A DNA stretch of 16,534 nt from Myxococcales bacterium (GTDB taxonomy: Bacteria; Myxococcota_A; UBA9160; SMWR01): positions 1 through 16,534 of the forward strand of contig JACZXC010000018.1 of NCBI GenBank assembly GCA_022571825.1. Reading direction: 5' to 3'. Each line of letters starts with the position of its first letter. The first letter of the stretch is position 1. The notes beneath the pieces are model-generated. The model was not told the origin of the DNA, did no database searches, and saw only the letters and a program-made list of their open reading frames with translations. Below are positions 7,024-14,328 of the stretch, one piece after another. A program made the position numbers and the translations under genes.

Positions 7024-8150
7024 GCCGCGGAACGGACGAAACGGAGGGGAAAGAATCGCTTCCCCCCGCCTATGCGGCCGGGCTGGCTGCACTGGGGCGC
7101 GCGACGCTTCAGACCCTCGACGCGCTGGAGGTTGGCCAGCGCCGGGTGCTCCCGGGGAGGATCGAGTCGATGCGGGAACGCCTCGGGCCGCTGGCCCAGA
7201 GGCTCGCGACCGCGTTGAGCGAGTTTCGCAATCTCCGGGTCCCCGACGGACTCGAGTCGTTCCACGCCGAACTGGCCGATGCTGCCGCGGCGGGCCTCAC
7301 CGCGGTGACACTGATCGTGGAGCCGTCGTCCCCCGAGCAGCGGGTGCCCCGTTTCTTGCGCAGCATGCGCGAGCACTGCCGCGCCCAGGAGCTCTTGTAT
7401 CCCCTTCGCGGCGCGTTGCCGCCGTTCGCGCGCTACTTCGTCGAGTCCGCCTTCCACGATCGCCTGGCCGATCTCGACCCGGAACCACCCGATGGAATGA
7501 GTGTGGGACTGCATCGGGCCCGCGCGGGGAGCGAACGCGACGGACGCGGTGGGTTCTCGCTGTACGTTCCCGAGCACCTCGACCCGGGCGGGTCGGCACC
7601 GCTCGTGGTTGCGCTGCACGGCGGCTTCGGCTCGGGACGGGATTTCCTCTGGACCTGGCTGCGCGAGGCGCGGGGCCGCGGCTTCTTGCTGCTGGCGCCG
7701 ACCTCTCAGAAGAACACCTGGGCGCTTGAATCCCCGGCTCTGGAAACTCGTCGTCTGCACTCCATGTTGAAGTATGTCTGCGAGCATTGGCCCGTCGATC
7801 GCAGGCAGATCCTACTGACCGGCCTCTCCGACGGCGCCACCTTTACGCTGTTGGCGGGGCTTGGACCGGATTCTCCCTTCACGGCCCTCGCGCCGGTGTC
7901 CGGCGTCCTGCATCCAGCCAACTTCGCCAACGGGAATCTGGGCCGGGCCCACGGGCGCCGGATCTATCTGGTTCACGGGGCCCTGGACTGGATGTTCCCG
8001 GTGGAGTTGGCGCGGATGGCCCGCGACGCCCTGGACGAGGCCGGGGCCGACCTCACGTATCGCGAAATCGCCGACCTCTCCCATGCCTATCCGCGCGAGG
8101 AGAACGGGCGCATCCTGACCTGGTTCGATCCCGCGCTCGCCCTCGCGTAG
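7020..8150 (+). CDS. Alpha/beta-hydrolase (phospholipase/carboxylesterase-like) with N-terminal extension
   Basis: A 376-residue protein. Residues 1-170 are a helical, Arg/Leu/Ala-rich region that I cannot assign. Residues 175-370 form an alpha/beta-hydrolase of the phospholipase/carboxylesterase or PHB-depolymerase-like group. It has an oxyanion HGGFGSG motif (200-206), nucleophile S270 in GLSDG, D323 in HGALDWMFP, and H355 in LSHAYP, giving a complete Ser-Asp-His triad. No signal peptide is seen, so it is probably cytosolic and acts on carboxylic or lipid esters. The start is GTG at 7020, overlapping the NfeD stop by four bases. The frame is open further upstream to 6906, but that part lies inside NfeD and is Arg/Gly-rich noise. 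The next gene begins 26 nt downstream. The substrate is unknown and the extension may be a membrane-proximal or regulatory module. Confidence 0.85.
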   Translation: MSRGTDETEGKESLPPAYAAGLAALGRATLQTLDALEVGQRRVLPGRIESMRERLGPLAQRLATALSEFRNLRVPDGLESFHAELADAAAAGLTAVTLIVEPSSPEQRVPRFLRSMREHCRAQELLYPLRGALPPFARYFVESAFHDRLADLDPEPPDGMSVGLHRARAGSERDGRGGFSLYVPEHLDPGGSAPLVVALHGGFGSGRDFLWTWLREARGRGFLLLAPTSQKNTWALESPALETRRLHSMLKYVCEHWPVDRRQILLTGLSDGATFTLLAGLGPDSPFTALAPVSGVLHPANFANGNLGRAHGRRIYLVHGALDWMFPVELARMARDALDEAGADLTYREIADLSHAYPREENGRILTWFDPALALA

Positions 8151-8176
8151 AATCAGGGGATCCCGGAGGGCGACCC

Positions 8177-8770
8177 ATGCAGATTCCCTTCTACTTCGAC
8201 TATGCCTGCCCTTGGGCCTACCTGGGGAGTTGCCGGGTGGAGTCCTATTTCCGCGATCTCGGCGCCGAGATCGATTTCCGCCCGGTACACCTCGCCACCC
8301 TCGTGGAGCGAGGGGTGGGGAAGCGCCCCGAGTTGGGGAAGCGCAAGACGGCCAACGCAGTGGCGGATCTGCGCCACTGGGCTGAATTGATCGGCGCCGA
8401 GTTTTCCCCGGACGCCCGCTCGCTCTACCGCAGCGACACGCGCCTGGCGCTCCGGGCGGCGTTGGTCGCCAAGGACGCGGGGCGCTTTCGGGGCTTTCAC
8501 TACCCGGCGTACCGAGCACGCTGGGCCGAGGCGCGGGATCTGTCCCCGGAAGAGGTCGTGGGTGGGCTGCTCGAGGGCGCGGGTCTCGATGTGGATCGAG
8601 CGCTCGAACGCGCGCAGTCCGACGAACTGGTTCAACGGCTCGAGCGGGATACCCAGGAGGCGATCGAGCGCGGCGTTTTCGGCGTTCCGACCCTGTTTGC
8701 GGGCGGCGAAATGTTTTGGGGCAACGATCGCTTCGAGCTGGTCCGCTACTACGCTCAGAAGGCCAGGTGA
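8177..8770 (+). CDS. 2-hydroxychromene-2-carboxylate isomerase/DsbA-family (GST-kappa-like) protein
   Basis: A 197-residue thioredoxin-fold protein with an inserted helical domain. FYFDYACPWAYLG (5-17) and the C-terminal GVFGVPTLFAGGEMFWGNDRF (166-186, cis-Pro P171) match the HCCA-isomerase/DsbA family, in which the FWGNDR motif is conserved. NahD-type isomerases have a catalytic Ser at the position of C11, and FrnE-type thiol oxidoreductases have CPWC. This protein has CPWA with one Cys. It could be a GSH-dependent isomerase, a GST-kappa-like transferase or a monothiol oxidoreductase. There is no signal peptide, so it is cytosolic. ATG at 8177 follows GGAGGG at 8164-8169, choosing it over the open frame upstream, which overlaps the hydrolase. 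It is the third gene of the NfeD operon and converges on the amidohydrolases with a 31-nt gap that shows no clear terminator. Confidence 0.87.
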   Translation: MQIPFYFDYACPWAYLGSCRVESYFRDLGAEIDFRPVHLATLVERGVGKRPELGKRKTANAVADLRHWAELIGAEFSPDARSLYRSDTRLALRAALVAKDAGRFRGFHYPAYRARWAEARDLSPEEVVGGLLEGAGLDVDRALERAQSDELVQRLERDTQEAIERGVFGVPTLFAGGEMFWGNDRFELVRYYAQKAR

Positions 8771-8801
8771 CCCCGCGGCGCCCGGTTTCCGATCCGCTCG
8801 C

Positions 8802-9908
8802 TCACTGCAGCTTCGCCAGCTCAATCTGGTAGAGCTCCGCGACGTTTCCACACAGGATGCGCTGTCGTTGTTCCTCGCTCAGGTCGGCTTGGTGCTCGGC
8901 GAGTAGCTCTTGGGACCTGGGCCAGGTGGAGTCGCTGTGCGGGAAGTCGTTGGCCCACAGCAGCCGTTTCCAGTTCATCAGGTCCGCGATCTTGAACGCG
9001 ACCCAGTCGTCCTGGAACGTCGTGTAGATGTTCTCGCGGAAGTATTCCGAGGGCAGCTTCGAGAGCTTCTGGCCCGCGGGCAGCCAGTGGCGGTGACGCT
9101 TGTACGCGTGGTCCATCCGGTACATGTAGTGCGGAACCCAGCCGGCGTCGGCTTCGACACAGACGATCTTGAGCTCCGGGTGGCGCTCGAAGACTCCCCC
9201 CAGCACGAGGGTTCCCATGATGTCCTGGCAGCCTCGCACGATCGCGAGAAACCCGTTCATCGCGGGGCCCCGGGTCGGGGTCGCCCGAGTCGTCAGGATG
9301 TGGAACGAGAGGGGAAGCTCGAGCTCGATCGCCGCGCGCCAGAAGCCGTCGTAGACGGTCGAGTCATAGTCCTCGACCGCGGGAATCCCCGGCATCATCA
9401 CGCCGCGCAGGCCGGCGCCGCGGATCGCTCGCAGGTCCGCGATGCCCTCCTCGGGGGATCGCATGGCCGTCTGGCCGATTCCGATCAATCGGTGCGGGTG
9501 GGACGAGCAATACTCGGTGATCCAGCGGTTGTAGGCCTCGAAGCAAGCCCGTTTGTAGTCGAAGTCCGGGTGGTTGCAGAGGACCATTCCAACCGTGGGA
9601 TAGATGACTTCCGCCGCGACGCCGTCTCGATCCTGATCCGCCATGCGCGCGTCCGGATCCCAGCCGCCGCGGTGCATGTCTTCGAACAGGACCCCCTGGA
9701 CCCGGATCTCTTCGGGCGGTTTGCCCGCCGCTGCGACCAGCCCCAAGGGAATCGGGCGCTTGATTCCGTCGACGACGAAGACGTCGCCCGCCTTTTCGTC
9801 GCGGACCATGCGCGGCGCCTTGTCCCGCCACTGGGAATCGATGTAGTCGACGTAGGTATTTGCGGGCTCGGTGACGTGGGAGTCGGCGGAGATGATCGGG
9901 TAGGTCAT
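8802..9908 (-). CDS. Amidohydrolase family protein (Amidohydro_2, ACMSD-like TIM barrel)
   Basis: A 368-residue metal-dependent TIM-barrel protein. The N-terminal metal site is ADSHVTEP (D9-x-H11). Further ligands are plausibly H203 (LSFHIL) and D321 in WANDFPHSDSTWP, the C-terminal signature of the PF04909 amidohydrolase/decarboxylase group. FERHPELKIVCVEADAGWVPH (240-260) is also typical. Members include ACMSD-like decarboxylases and hydrolases of aromatic or acyl compounds. The sequence does not separate decarboxylase from hydrolase. There is no signal peptide, so it is cytosolic. ATG at 9908 follows GGAGGA and lies in a 4-nt ATGA overlap with the upstream D-aminoacylase-like gene, so the two are co-translated. 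The frame extends upstream to 10127, but that part is Arg/Pro-rich shadow of the neighbour. It may take the product of its partner, which is inference. Confidence 0.9.
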   Translation of the reverse strand: MTYPIISADSHVTEPANTYVDYIDSQWRDKAPRMVRDEKAGDVFVVDGIKRPIPLGLVAAAGKPPEEIRVQGVLFEDMHRGGWDPDARMADQDRDGVAAEVIYPTVGMVLCNHPDFDYKRACFEAYNRWITEYCSSHPHRLIGIGQTAMRSPEEGIADLRAIRGAGLRGVMMPGIPAVEDYDSTVYDGFWRAAIELELPLSFHILTTRATPTRGPAMNGFLAIVRGCQDIMGTLVLGGVFERHPELKIVCVEADAGWVPHYMYRMDHAYKRHRHWLPAGQKLSKLPSEYFRENIYTTFQDDWVAFKIADLMNWKRLLWANDFPHSDSTWPRSQELLAEHQADLSEEQRQRILCGNVAELYQIELAKLQ

Positions 9909-11590
9909 GACGCGGGTCCTCCGCGGATCAGGCGACCGGGGAGCGGTCCCTCCGGGTCGAGGAGGTCGCGGTCGTCTTCGCGAATCGCGACGCCGTTGAC
10001 GAATACGGCGCGGATTCCGGTGGCATCGGAGACCAGCCGGTCGGCGCCGGCGGGGAAATCGCTCACCCGGCGCAGGGACGAGCACCCGACCGTCTCCGGA
10101 TCGAAAACGGTCACGTCGGCGGCCCACCCCTTGGCGAGGCGGCCTCGGTCCCGGATGCCGAAGATCTCCGCCGAGCGGGAGGTGAGGAGGCGCACGGCCC
10201 GCTCGAGGCTCAACACGCCCTTTTCCCGCACCCAGTGGCCGAGCAGGTGGGTAGAGAAGCAGGCGTCACAGAGCTGGCTGGCATGGGCGCCCGCGTCCGA
10301 GAGGCCGAGCATCACGCTCTCGTGCTGTAGCAGCTCGGCCACCGTCTCCTCATCGGTGTTGGCCGCCGCCACCCGGAAGCGCGCTTCGAGGTTGGAGCCA
10401 AGCGCCAGGTCGAGGGCCAGATCCACCGGGTGGACCCCGCGCTCTTCAGCCACCTCGGCAACGCTGCGCTCGTTGAGCGACGGATCCTCTGCGCATTCGA
10501 CGATGAGGGTGTCCCTCCAACGGCCGGCGATGCCCCTCGGGTCGCCCCGCGCCCGGAAGGCCTCGCGGAAGTCGGGGTCTGCGTAGATCCGCTTCCTGCC
10601 CTCGAAGTCCGCCGCCGAGACTGGCTCGAACAGGGACATGCTCTGGTACGGGAAGGGGGCCTTGAACTGGAACTCAACCATCAGCGGGCGGCAGGAGACC
10701 TGGGGGAAGACCTGGATTCCCTGCGCCTGAAGCTTCGCGCTGGCTTCGAGGGTGCGGCGTTCCCAATCGGGTCCGCCCAATCCGGCGAGCAGTGCCGTCC
10801 ACGTCACCGGTCGCCGGGTGGCGCGGTAGATGTCCGCGAACTGATCGAGGAAGAAGCCACGTCCGATCGTCGCCTGCATGACTCCGAATCCAACCTCGCC
10901 GAGGCATCCGGCCAGGATCTCGATTTCTTCGAGAGAGGCCGCTCGGCTGGGGACCGGAAGGCCCCGGAATCCCACATGGGTGGGGGCCTTGGAGGTCGCA
11001 AAGCCCAGGGCGCCGCTGACCAGCGCGCCGCAGACGATGTCGGCCATCTTCCGGATCTCCTCCGGTGTTGCTTCCCGTTCCGCGGCTTCTTCACCCATCA
11101 CGTGGAGCCTTACGGGAGTGTGTCCCACGAGTGCCCCCACGTTGATCGCCGTGCCGCGGCTTTCGATCACGTCGAGAAACTCGGGGAACGATTCGAAGGG
11201 CCAGTCGTCGCCGACACCCATCGACAGCGCATCGAAGGACATGCCTTCCACATTCTCCAGGGTGCGCAGCATCAGCTCGCGGTGCTTCGGGCGCGTCGGC
11301 GCGATGCCGAATCCGCAGTTCCCCATCACCACCGTCGTGACACCGTGCCAGGGCGAGATCGACAGGCCGCGGTCCCAGAAAATCTGGACGTCGTAATGAG
11401 TATGGATGTCGACGAATCCCGGAGCGACGATGCAGCCCTCGGCGTCGAAACTGCGATCTGCGGTTCCCGCGATGTCTCCGAGGGCCGCGATGCATCCGTC
11501 CCGGATCGCCAGGTCCCCGCGACGTCCCGGCGCCCCGGTGCCATCGATCACGGTTCCACCCCGAATCATCAGGTCGAAGTGTTCCGCCAT
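9905..11590 (-). CDS. D-aminoacylase/N-acyl-D-amino-acid deacylase-type amidohydrolase
   Basis: A 561-residue amidohydrolase-superfamily enzyme of the usual length for this branch. The first strand-turn has LMIRGGTVIDGTG (7-19). The metal motif DIHTHYD (61-67, with H63 and H65) follows, then GNCGFG (90-95), the mark of D-aminoacylases with Cys92 at a metal-bridging position. It continues with GLSDAGAH (429-436, D432 the catalytic or metal Asp) and a late KGWAADVTVFDPE (487-499) that closes the small beta domain. It would hydrolyse an N-acyl or cyclic amide. In this large family substrates are rarely known, so the name D-aminoacylase is by family only. It is cytosolic. ATG at 11590 is preceded by GGAGGAGG, and the frame upstream is Arg-rich without homology. 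It overlaps the downstream amidohydrolase by 4 nt, giving a two-gene catabolic unit. Confidence 0.9.
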   Translation of the reverse strand: MAEHFDLMIRGGTVIDGTGAPGRRGDLAIRDGCIAALGDIAGTADRSFDAEGCIVAPGFVDIHTHYDVQIFWDRGLSISPWHGVTTVVMGNCGFGIAPTRPKHRELMLRTLENVEGMSFDALSMGVGDDWPFESFPEFLDVIESRGTAINVGALVGHTPVRLHVMGEEAAEREATPEEIRKMADIVCGALVSGALGFATSKAPTHVGFRGLPVPSRAASLEEIEILAGCLGEVGFGVMQATIGRGFFLDQFADIYRATRRPVTWTALLAGLGGPDWERRTLEASAKLQAQGIQVFPQVSCRPLMVEFQFKAPFPYQSMSLFEPVSAADFEGRKRIYADPDFREAFRARGDPRGIAGRWRDTLIVECAEDPSLNERSVAEVAEERGVHPVDLALDLALGSNLEARFRVAAANTDEETVAELLQHESVMLGLSDAGAHASQLCDACFSTHLLGHWVREKGVLSLERAVRLLTSRSAEIFGIRDRGRLAKGWAADVTVFDPETVGCSSLRRVSDFPAGADRLVSDATGIRAVFVNGVAIREDDRDLLDPEGPLPGRLIRGGPAS

Positions 11591-11764
11591 GGACCTCCTC
11601 CGTTCCCCGTCGCGGGCCGGTGCGCGAGGAGCCTTCCCGGTACCGAGGTCCGCCCGTCTCCTCATGGTACCCGGAATCATCCGCGGCGGTCCGGATCGAT
11701 CGTGACAAGATCTTCAGGCTCTGCTGGATCTGTCCGAACCCGCGGGTTCGTGGGCACCCCCGCG
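11591..11764. promoter_or_regulatory. Intergenic region upstream of the amidohydrolase pair, with a 16-bp palindrome
   Basis: A 174-nt gap between the sulfatase stop and the amidohydrolase start, both on the minus strand. It should carry the end of the kinase/sulfatase transcript and the amidohydrolase promoter. It contains a perfect palindrome at 11735-11750 (listed separately) and two GGTACC palindromes at 11639-11644 and 11666-11671, centres 27 bp apart. No confident -35/-10 pair is visible. Confidence 0.4.
11735..11750. promoter_or_regulatory. Perfect 16-bp palindrome (operator or terminator stem)
   Basis: CGAACCCGCGGGTTCG is identical to its reverse complement. It begins about 14 nt after the stop codon of the sulfatase-fold gene on the minus strand. 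As RNA it could fold into a 6-bp stem with a CGCG loop, but no U-run follows, so it is not a standard intrinsic terminator. It could equally be a binding site for a dimeric repressor controlling the amidohydrolase pair. Confidence 0.4.
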
Positions 11765-13120
11765 CTAGTCGGCGTAGCCCAGCGCTCGGAGCGCGCGGAG
11801 CACCTCGGGGTCGGGGCGCTCCGCCAGAGCGGCGCCGTCGGCCTCCGACGCCGCGACGATTTCTTTCAACCGCGAGGGCATCTCGACCGAGTCCTCCGGG
11901 TCGGACTCTCCGGGATCCCGGCTGAGGTCGTAGAGCGAACCGGGTCCATCGCGTTGGCCGATCCACTTCTTGGAGCCTTCGCGAATGTAGAAGTACGGGC
12001 GCATGCCCTTGTTCGATGCTCGGGCTCCCACGACCGCGGCCCGGGGCGAAACGTCGATCTCGCCTCGCAGCCACGGCAGCAGGTCGACTCCGTCGAAGAT
12101 GGGAGGGGCATCGACGCCCAGAAGCGCCAGAATCGTCGGCGCCAGATCCTCGAGCTGGGCGGGCCCAGAAACCCGGCGCCCCGCCGGGAGACCCGGTGCT
12201 CGGATGATCATCGGAACCCGCACCAGCTCCTCGAATAGATGGAGCCCATGCTCCATGACGCCGTGGTCGCCGAGGCCTTCACCGTGATCGGAGGTCAGAA
12301 CCACCGCCGTGCGCGCGTCGGCGCCGAGCAGCTTGATCCGTTCCAGGAGCTTTCCGACCTGTGCGTCGACATAGGCGATCTCCCCGCGGTACGCCCGGTT
12401 CAGATCCTTCAGGTGCCGTGCGCCGCGCACGCGTTGGTCCCGGGGCAACTTCTTTCCCGTGAGATCGACAGGGTCCTGCGGAGAGACCCGGAATCCGACC
12501 GGTGGCCGGTAGGGCCAGTGGGGATCGAAGTAATGGACCCACAGGAAAAACGGTCCCTCGGCGTGCTTCGACAGCCAGCTGTTGGCGGCGCGAGTGGTTT
12601 CCTCACCGCGGGTCCAGAAGCGTTTCCTTCGCTTCCCCCGCCACAGATACGGCTCCGAGGGCTCGAAGACGTAGGTCGCGAAACCCCGATGAAAGCCGAA
12701 GCGCCGGTGGAGGATGTAGCTCGAGACGAACGCGCCGGTTTCGAAACCGCTATCGCCGAGGATGTTGGCCAGGGTCGGGAGGCGGGGATCCAAAGGGATG
12801 GCATTCTGGAGTGTGCGATGTCGCCAGACGTGAAGACCTGTGAGCAGCGACACGTGTGCCGGGCCGGTGCTGGGTGTCGGGCTGTAGGCCGACTCGACGA
12901 GAACTCCTTGGGAAGCCAGCCGGTCCAGGGATGGAGTCGGGACCGGGCCTCCGTAGGCGTGCACATGGTCGGCTCTCAGCGTATCGATCGTGATCAGGAC
13001 CAGCGACGTGGCACGGCTCTCATCGACCGCCACCGCCGCCACCGGCGTCGCGGCGGTGTGGGCACAGAGTAACCAGGCGACCGCGAGGGTGCGGAGAGCC
13101 TGTCGCCCCCGGCTCGCCAT
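11765..13120 (-). CDS. Secreted sulfatase/alkaline-phosphatase-superfamily enzyme with Thr nucleophile position
   Basis: A 451-residue protein. Residues 1-32 are a signal peptide (RQALRTLAVAWLLCAH, cleaved near AVAVA), so it is periplasmic or exported. Sulfatase-fold landmarks are LITIDTLRADH (42-52, metal D46), TPSTGPAHVSLLTG (82-95), WVHYFDPHWPY (194-204), TSDHGE (276-281, D278 and H279) and MEHGLHLFEELVRVPMI (289-305). The C-terminal EVLRALRALGYAD (439-451) is common in this subgroup. In sulfatases the CxPSR motif supplies formylglycine. Aligned from LLTG, the same position here is T85, with H89 in place of the Arg. Thr at this site is known from phosphoethanolamine and glycerol-phosphate transferases, so a phosphodiester or phosphotransfer reaction is as likely as sulfate hydrolysis. 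ATG at 13120 follows GGAGGAAG. It lies 61 nt downstream of the kinase gene. Confidence 0.87.
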   Translation of the reverse strand: MASRGRQALRTLAVAWLLCAHTAATPVAAVAVDESRATSLVLITIDTLRADHVHAYGGPVPTPSLDRLASQGVLVESAYSPTPSTGPAHVSLLTGLHVWRHRTLQNAIPLDPRLPTLANILGDSGFETGAFVSSYILHRRFGFHRGFATYVFEPSEPYLWRGKRRKRFWTRGEETTRAANSWLSKHAEGPFFLWVHYFDPHWPYRPPVGFRVSPQDPVDLTGKKLPRDQRVRGARHLKDLNRAYRGEIAYVDAQVGKLLERIKLLGADARTAVVLTSDHGEGLGDHGVMEHGLHLFEELVRVPMIIRAPGLPAGRRVSGPAQLEDLAPTILALLGVDAPPIFDGVDLLPWLRGEIDVSPRAAVVGARASNKGMRPYFYIREGSKKWIGQRDGPGSLYDLSRDPGESDPEDSVEMPSRLKEIVAASEADGAALAERPDPEVLRALRALGYAD

Positions 13121-13158
13121 GGCCTGCTTCCTCCGCCTCCGCGCCGTTGCTTCCCCGC

Positions 13159-13175
13159 GACTGCGTCGCGCAGTC
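13159..13175 (-). terminator. Stem-loop just after the kinase gene (possible weak terminator)
   Basis: GACTGCG-TCG-CGCAGTC forms a 7-bp perfect stem with a 3-nt loop, starting 6 nt after the kinase stop codon on the minus strand. No U-tract follows, so termination would be partial or Rho-dependent. It may instead stabilise the kinase mRNA end and lower expression of the downstream sulfatase-fold gene. Confidence 0.35.
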
Positions 13176-13181
13176 TAGCGG

Positions 13182-14297
13182 CTAGGAGGGATCGTCGGGC
13201 CCGGTGTTGGATGGGTCGACAAGGGGGTCCGCACCGAATCCGGAGGACGTGAGCCGCTTCAAGTCCACGACGCCACCGCCGACGGCCGCCGCGGCGGCGA
13301 TGGCGCCGGCGCCCCCGATCGCGATCAGCCAACGGGCGACACCGGGGGACCGACGTCGGCGTTTCCCCGGTCGCTTCACCCGCAGGGTCTTCTCCGACGA
13401 CTTGCGGAATACCTTTCGATCCCACAGGAACGCAGCGATCTCGCCCCGGCAGTCGGCGGGGGAAGGGGTACCCAGGCACTGTTCGAGGGCTCGTCGCAGA
13501 GCCGTGGCCGAGGCCATCCGCTTCTTTGGCTTGGGCCGCAGGCACAATCGGATCACCCGGGCGAGGGAGCGGGACGTCTGCGGAGACCGCTTGCGCGGCT
13601 GCACGTAGCGACCGGTCTCGATCCGTCGCACCAGCGATGGACCCTTTTCGTCTTCGCTCTCTGCGAAGGGCGTCTGGCCGGTCAACATTTCGTAGAGCAT
13701 GACTCCCAGGGCGAAGATGTCGCTGCGGAAGTCCACGGGGTCACCGAGCAACTGTTCCAGGGACATATACTGCGGCGTTCCCACCGCAATGCCGATCTGG
13801 GTGAGCGCCTTGCCCTGATTTCCCAGGGCGATGCCGAAGTCGGCGATCTTCGACTCTCCCTCGCGTCCGAGTAGAACGTTCGAGGGCTTGAGGTCCCGGT
13901 GTACGATTCCCCGCGCATGGATTTCCTCGAGTCCCCGGGTCACCTCGAGCGTGATCAGGGCCGCGAGCCGGGGGTCCAGATGTTGGAGAGACTGAAGGGC
14001 GGAGGCGAGATCCACGCCATCGACATACTCCTGGGCGATGAAGCTCTCACCTCGCCACATGAAGCAGTCGTATACGCCGACGACGTTCTGGTGATGGACT
14101 CGCCCCGCCGCCTGGGCCTCGCGCCGGAATCGCTGCTCCAGAGACGGGTCATCGGCCAGGTCTCGCCGGAGCGTCTTCAACACGACCAGTCGCTCGAGGG
14201 CCGGCTGGCGAGCCAGGTAGACGATGCCCATCCCACCCTGGCCGAGCTCCCGCTCCACCTCGAAATTTCCGATCTTTCTGTTCGCGGGCGTGCTCAC
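13182..14297 (-). CDS. Membrane-anchored Ser/Thr protein kinase (Hanks type, PknB-like)
   Basis: A 371-residue protein. The kinase domain covers about 11-275 with the P-loop GQGGMG (19-24), K41, helix-C E60, catalytic loop HRDLKPSN (133-140, D135), DFG (153-155), activation segment ending GTPQYMSLEQ (173-182, E181 replacing the APE Glu), and D193 in RSDIFALG. All catalytic residues are present. A basic juxtamembrane stretch (KRPGKRRRR) leads to one membrane helix (about 322-345). Only ~26 residues lie beyond it, so there is no PASTA or other outer sensor domain. The start is GTG at 14297 with a poor ribosome site, 31 nt after the FHA stop, so translation may depend on the FHA gene. The adjacent FHA protein is the obvious substrate or partner. 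It likely phosphorylates cytosolic targets. The input signal is unknown. Confidence 0.93.
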   Translation of the reverse strand: MSTPANRKIGNFEVERELGQGGMGIVYLARQPALERLVVLKTLRRDLADDPSLEQRFRREAQAAGRVHHQNVVGVYDCFMWRGESFIAQEYVDGVDLASALQSLQHLDPRLAALITLEVTRGLEEIHARGIVHRDLKPSNVLLGREGESKIADFGIALGNQGKALTQIGIAVGTPQYMSLEQLLGDPVDFRSDIFALGVMLYEMLTGQTPFAESEDEKGPSLVRRIETGRYVQPRKRSPQTSRSLARVIRLCLRPKPKKRMASATALRRALEQCLGTPSPADCRGEIAAFLWDRKVFRKSSEKTLRVKRPGKRRRRSPGVARWLIAIGGAGAIAAAAAVGGGVVDLKRLTSSGFGADPLVDPSNTGPDDPS

Positions 14298-14328
14298 GGC
14301 TGGGAACCGGATCGGGGCCTCCGACCGG

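Noticed and set aside
8771..8801. Convergent gap between the HCCA-like gene and the amidohydrolase, searched for a bidirectional terminator
   Set aside because: The 31 nt show no stable inverted repeat and no T-run on either strand.
8909..10586. 558-codon plus-strand frame antisense to the amidohydrolases
   Set aside because: Codon usage and composition are those of a complementary-strand shadow. No domain or ribosome site was seen.
10430..12238. 602-codon plus-strand frame antisense to the D-aminoacylase and sulfatase genes
   Set aside because: It spans two genes and their intergenic gap, has no recognisable motif or ribosome site, and shadows genes with catalytic signatures.
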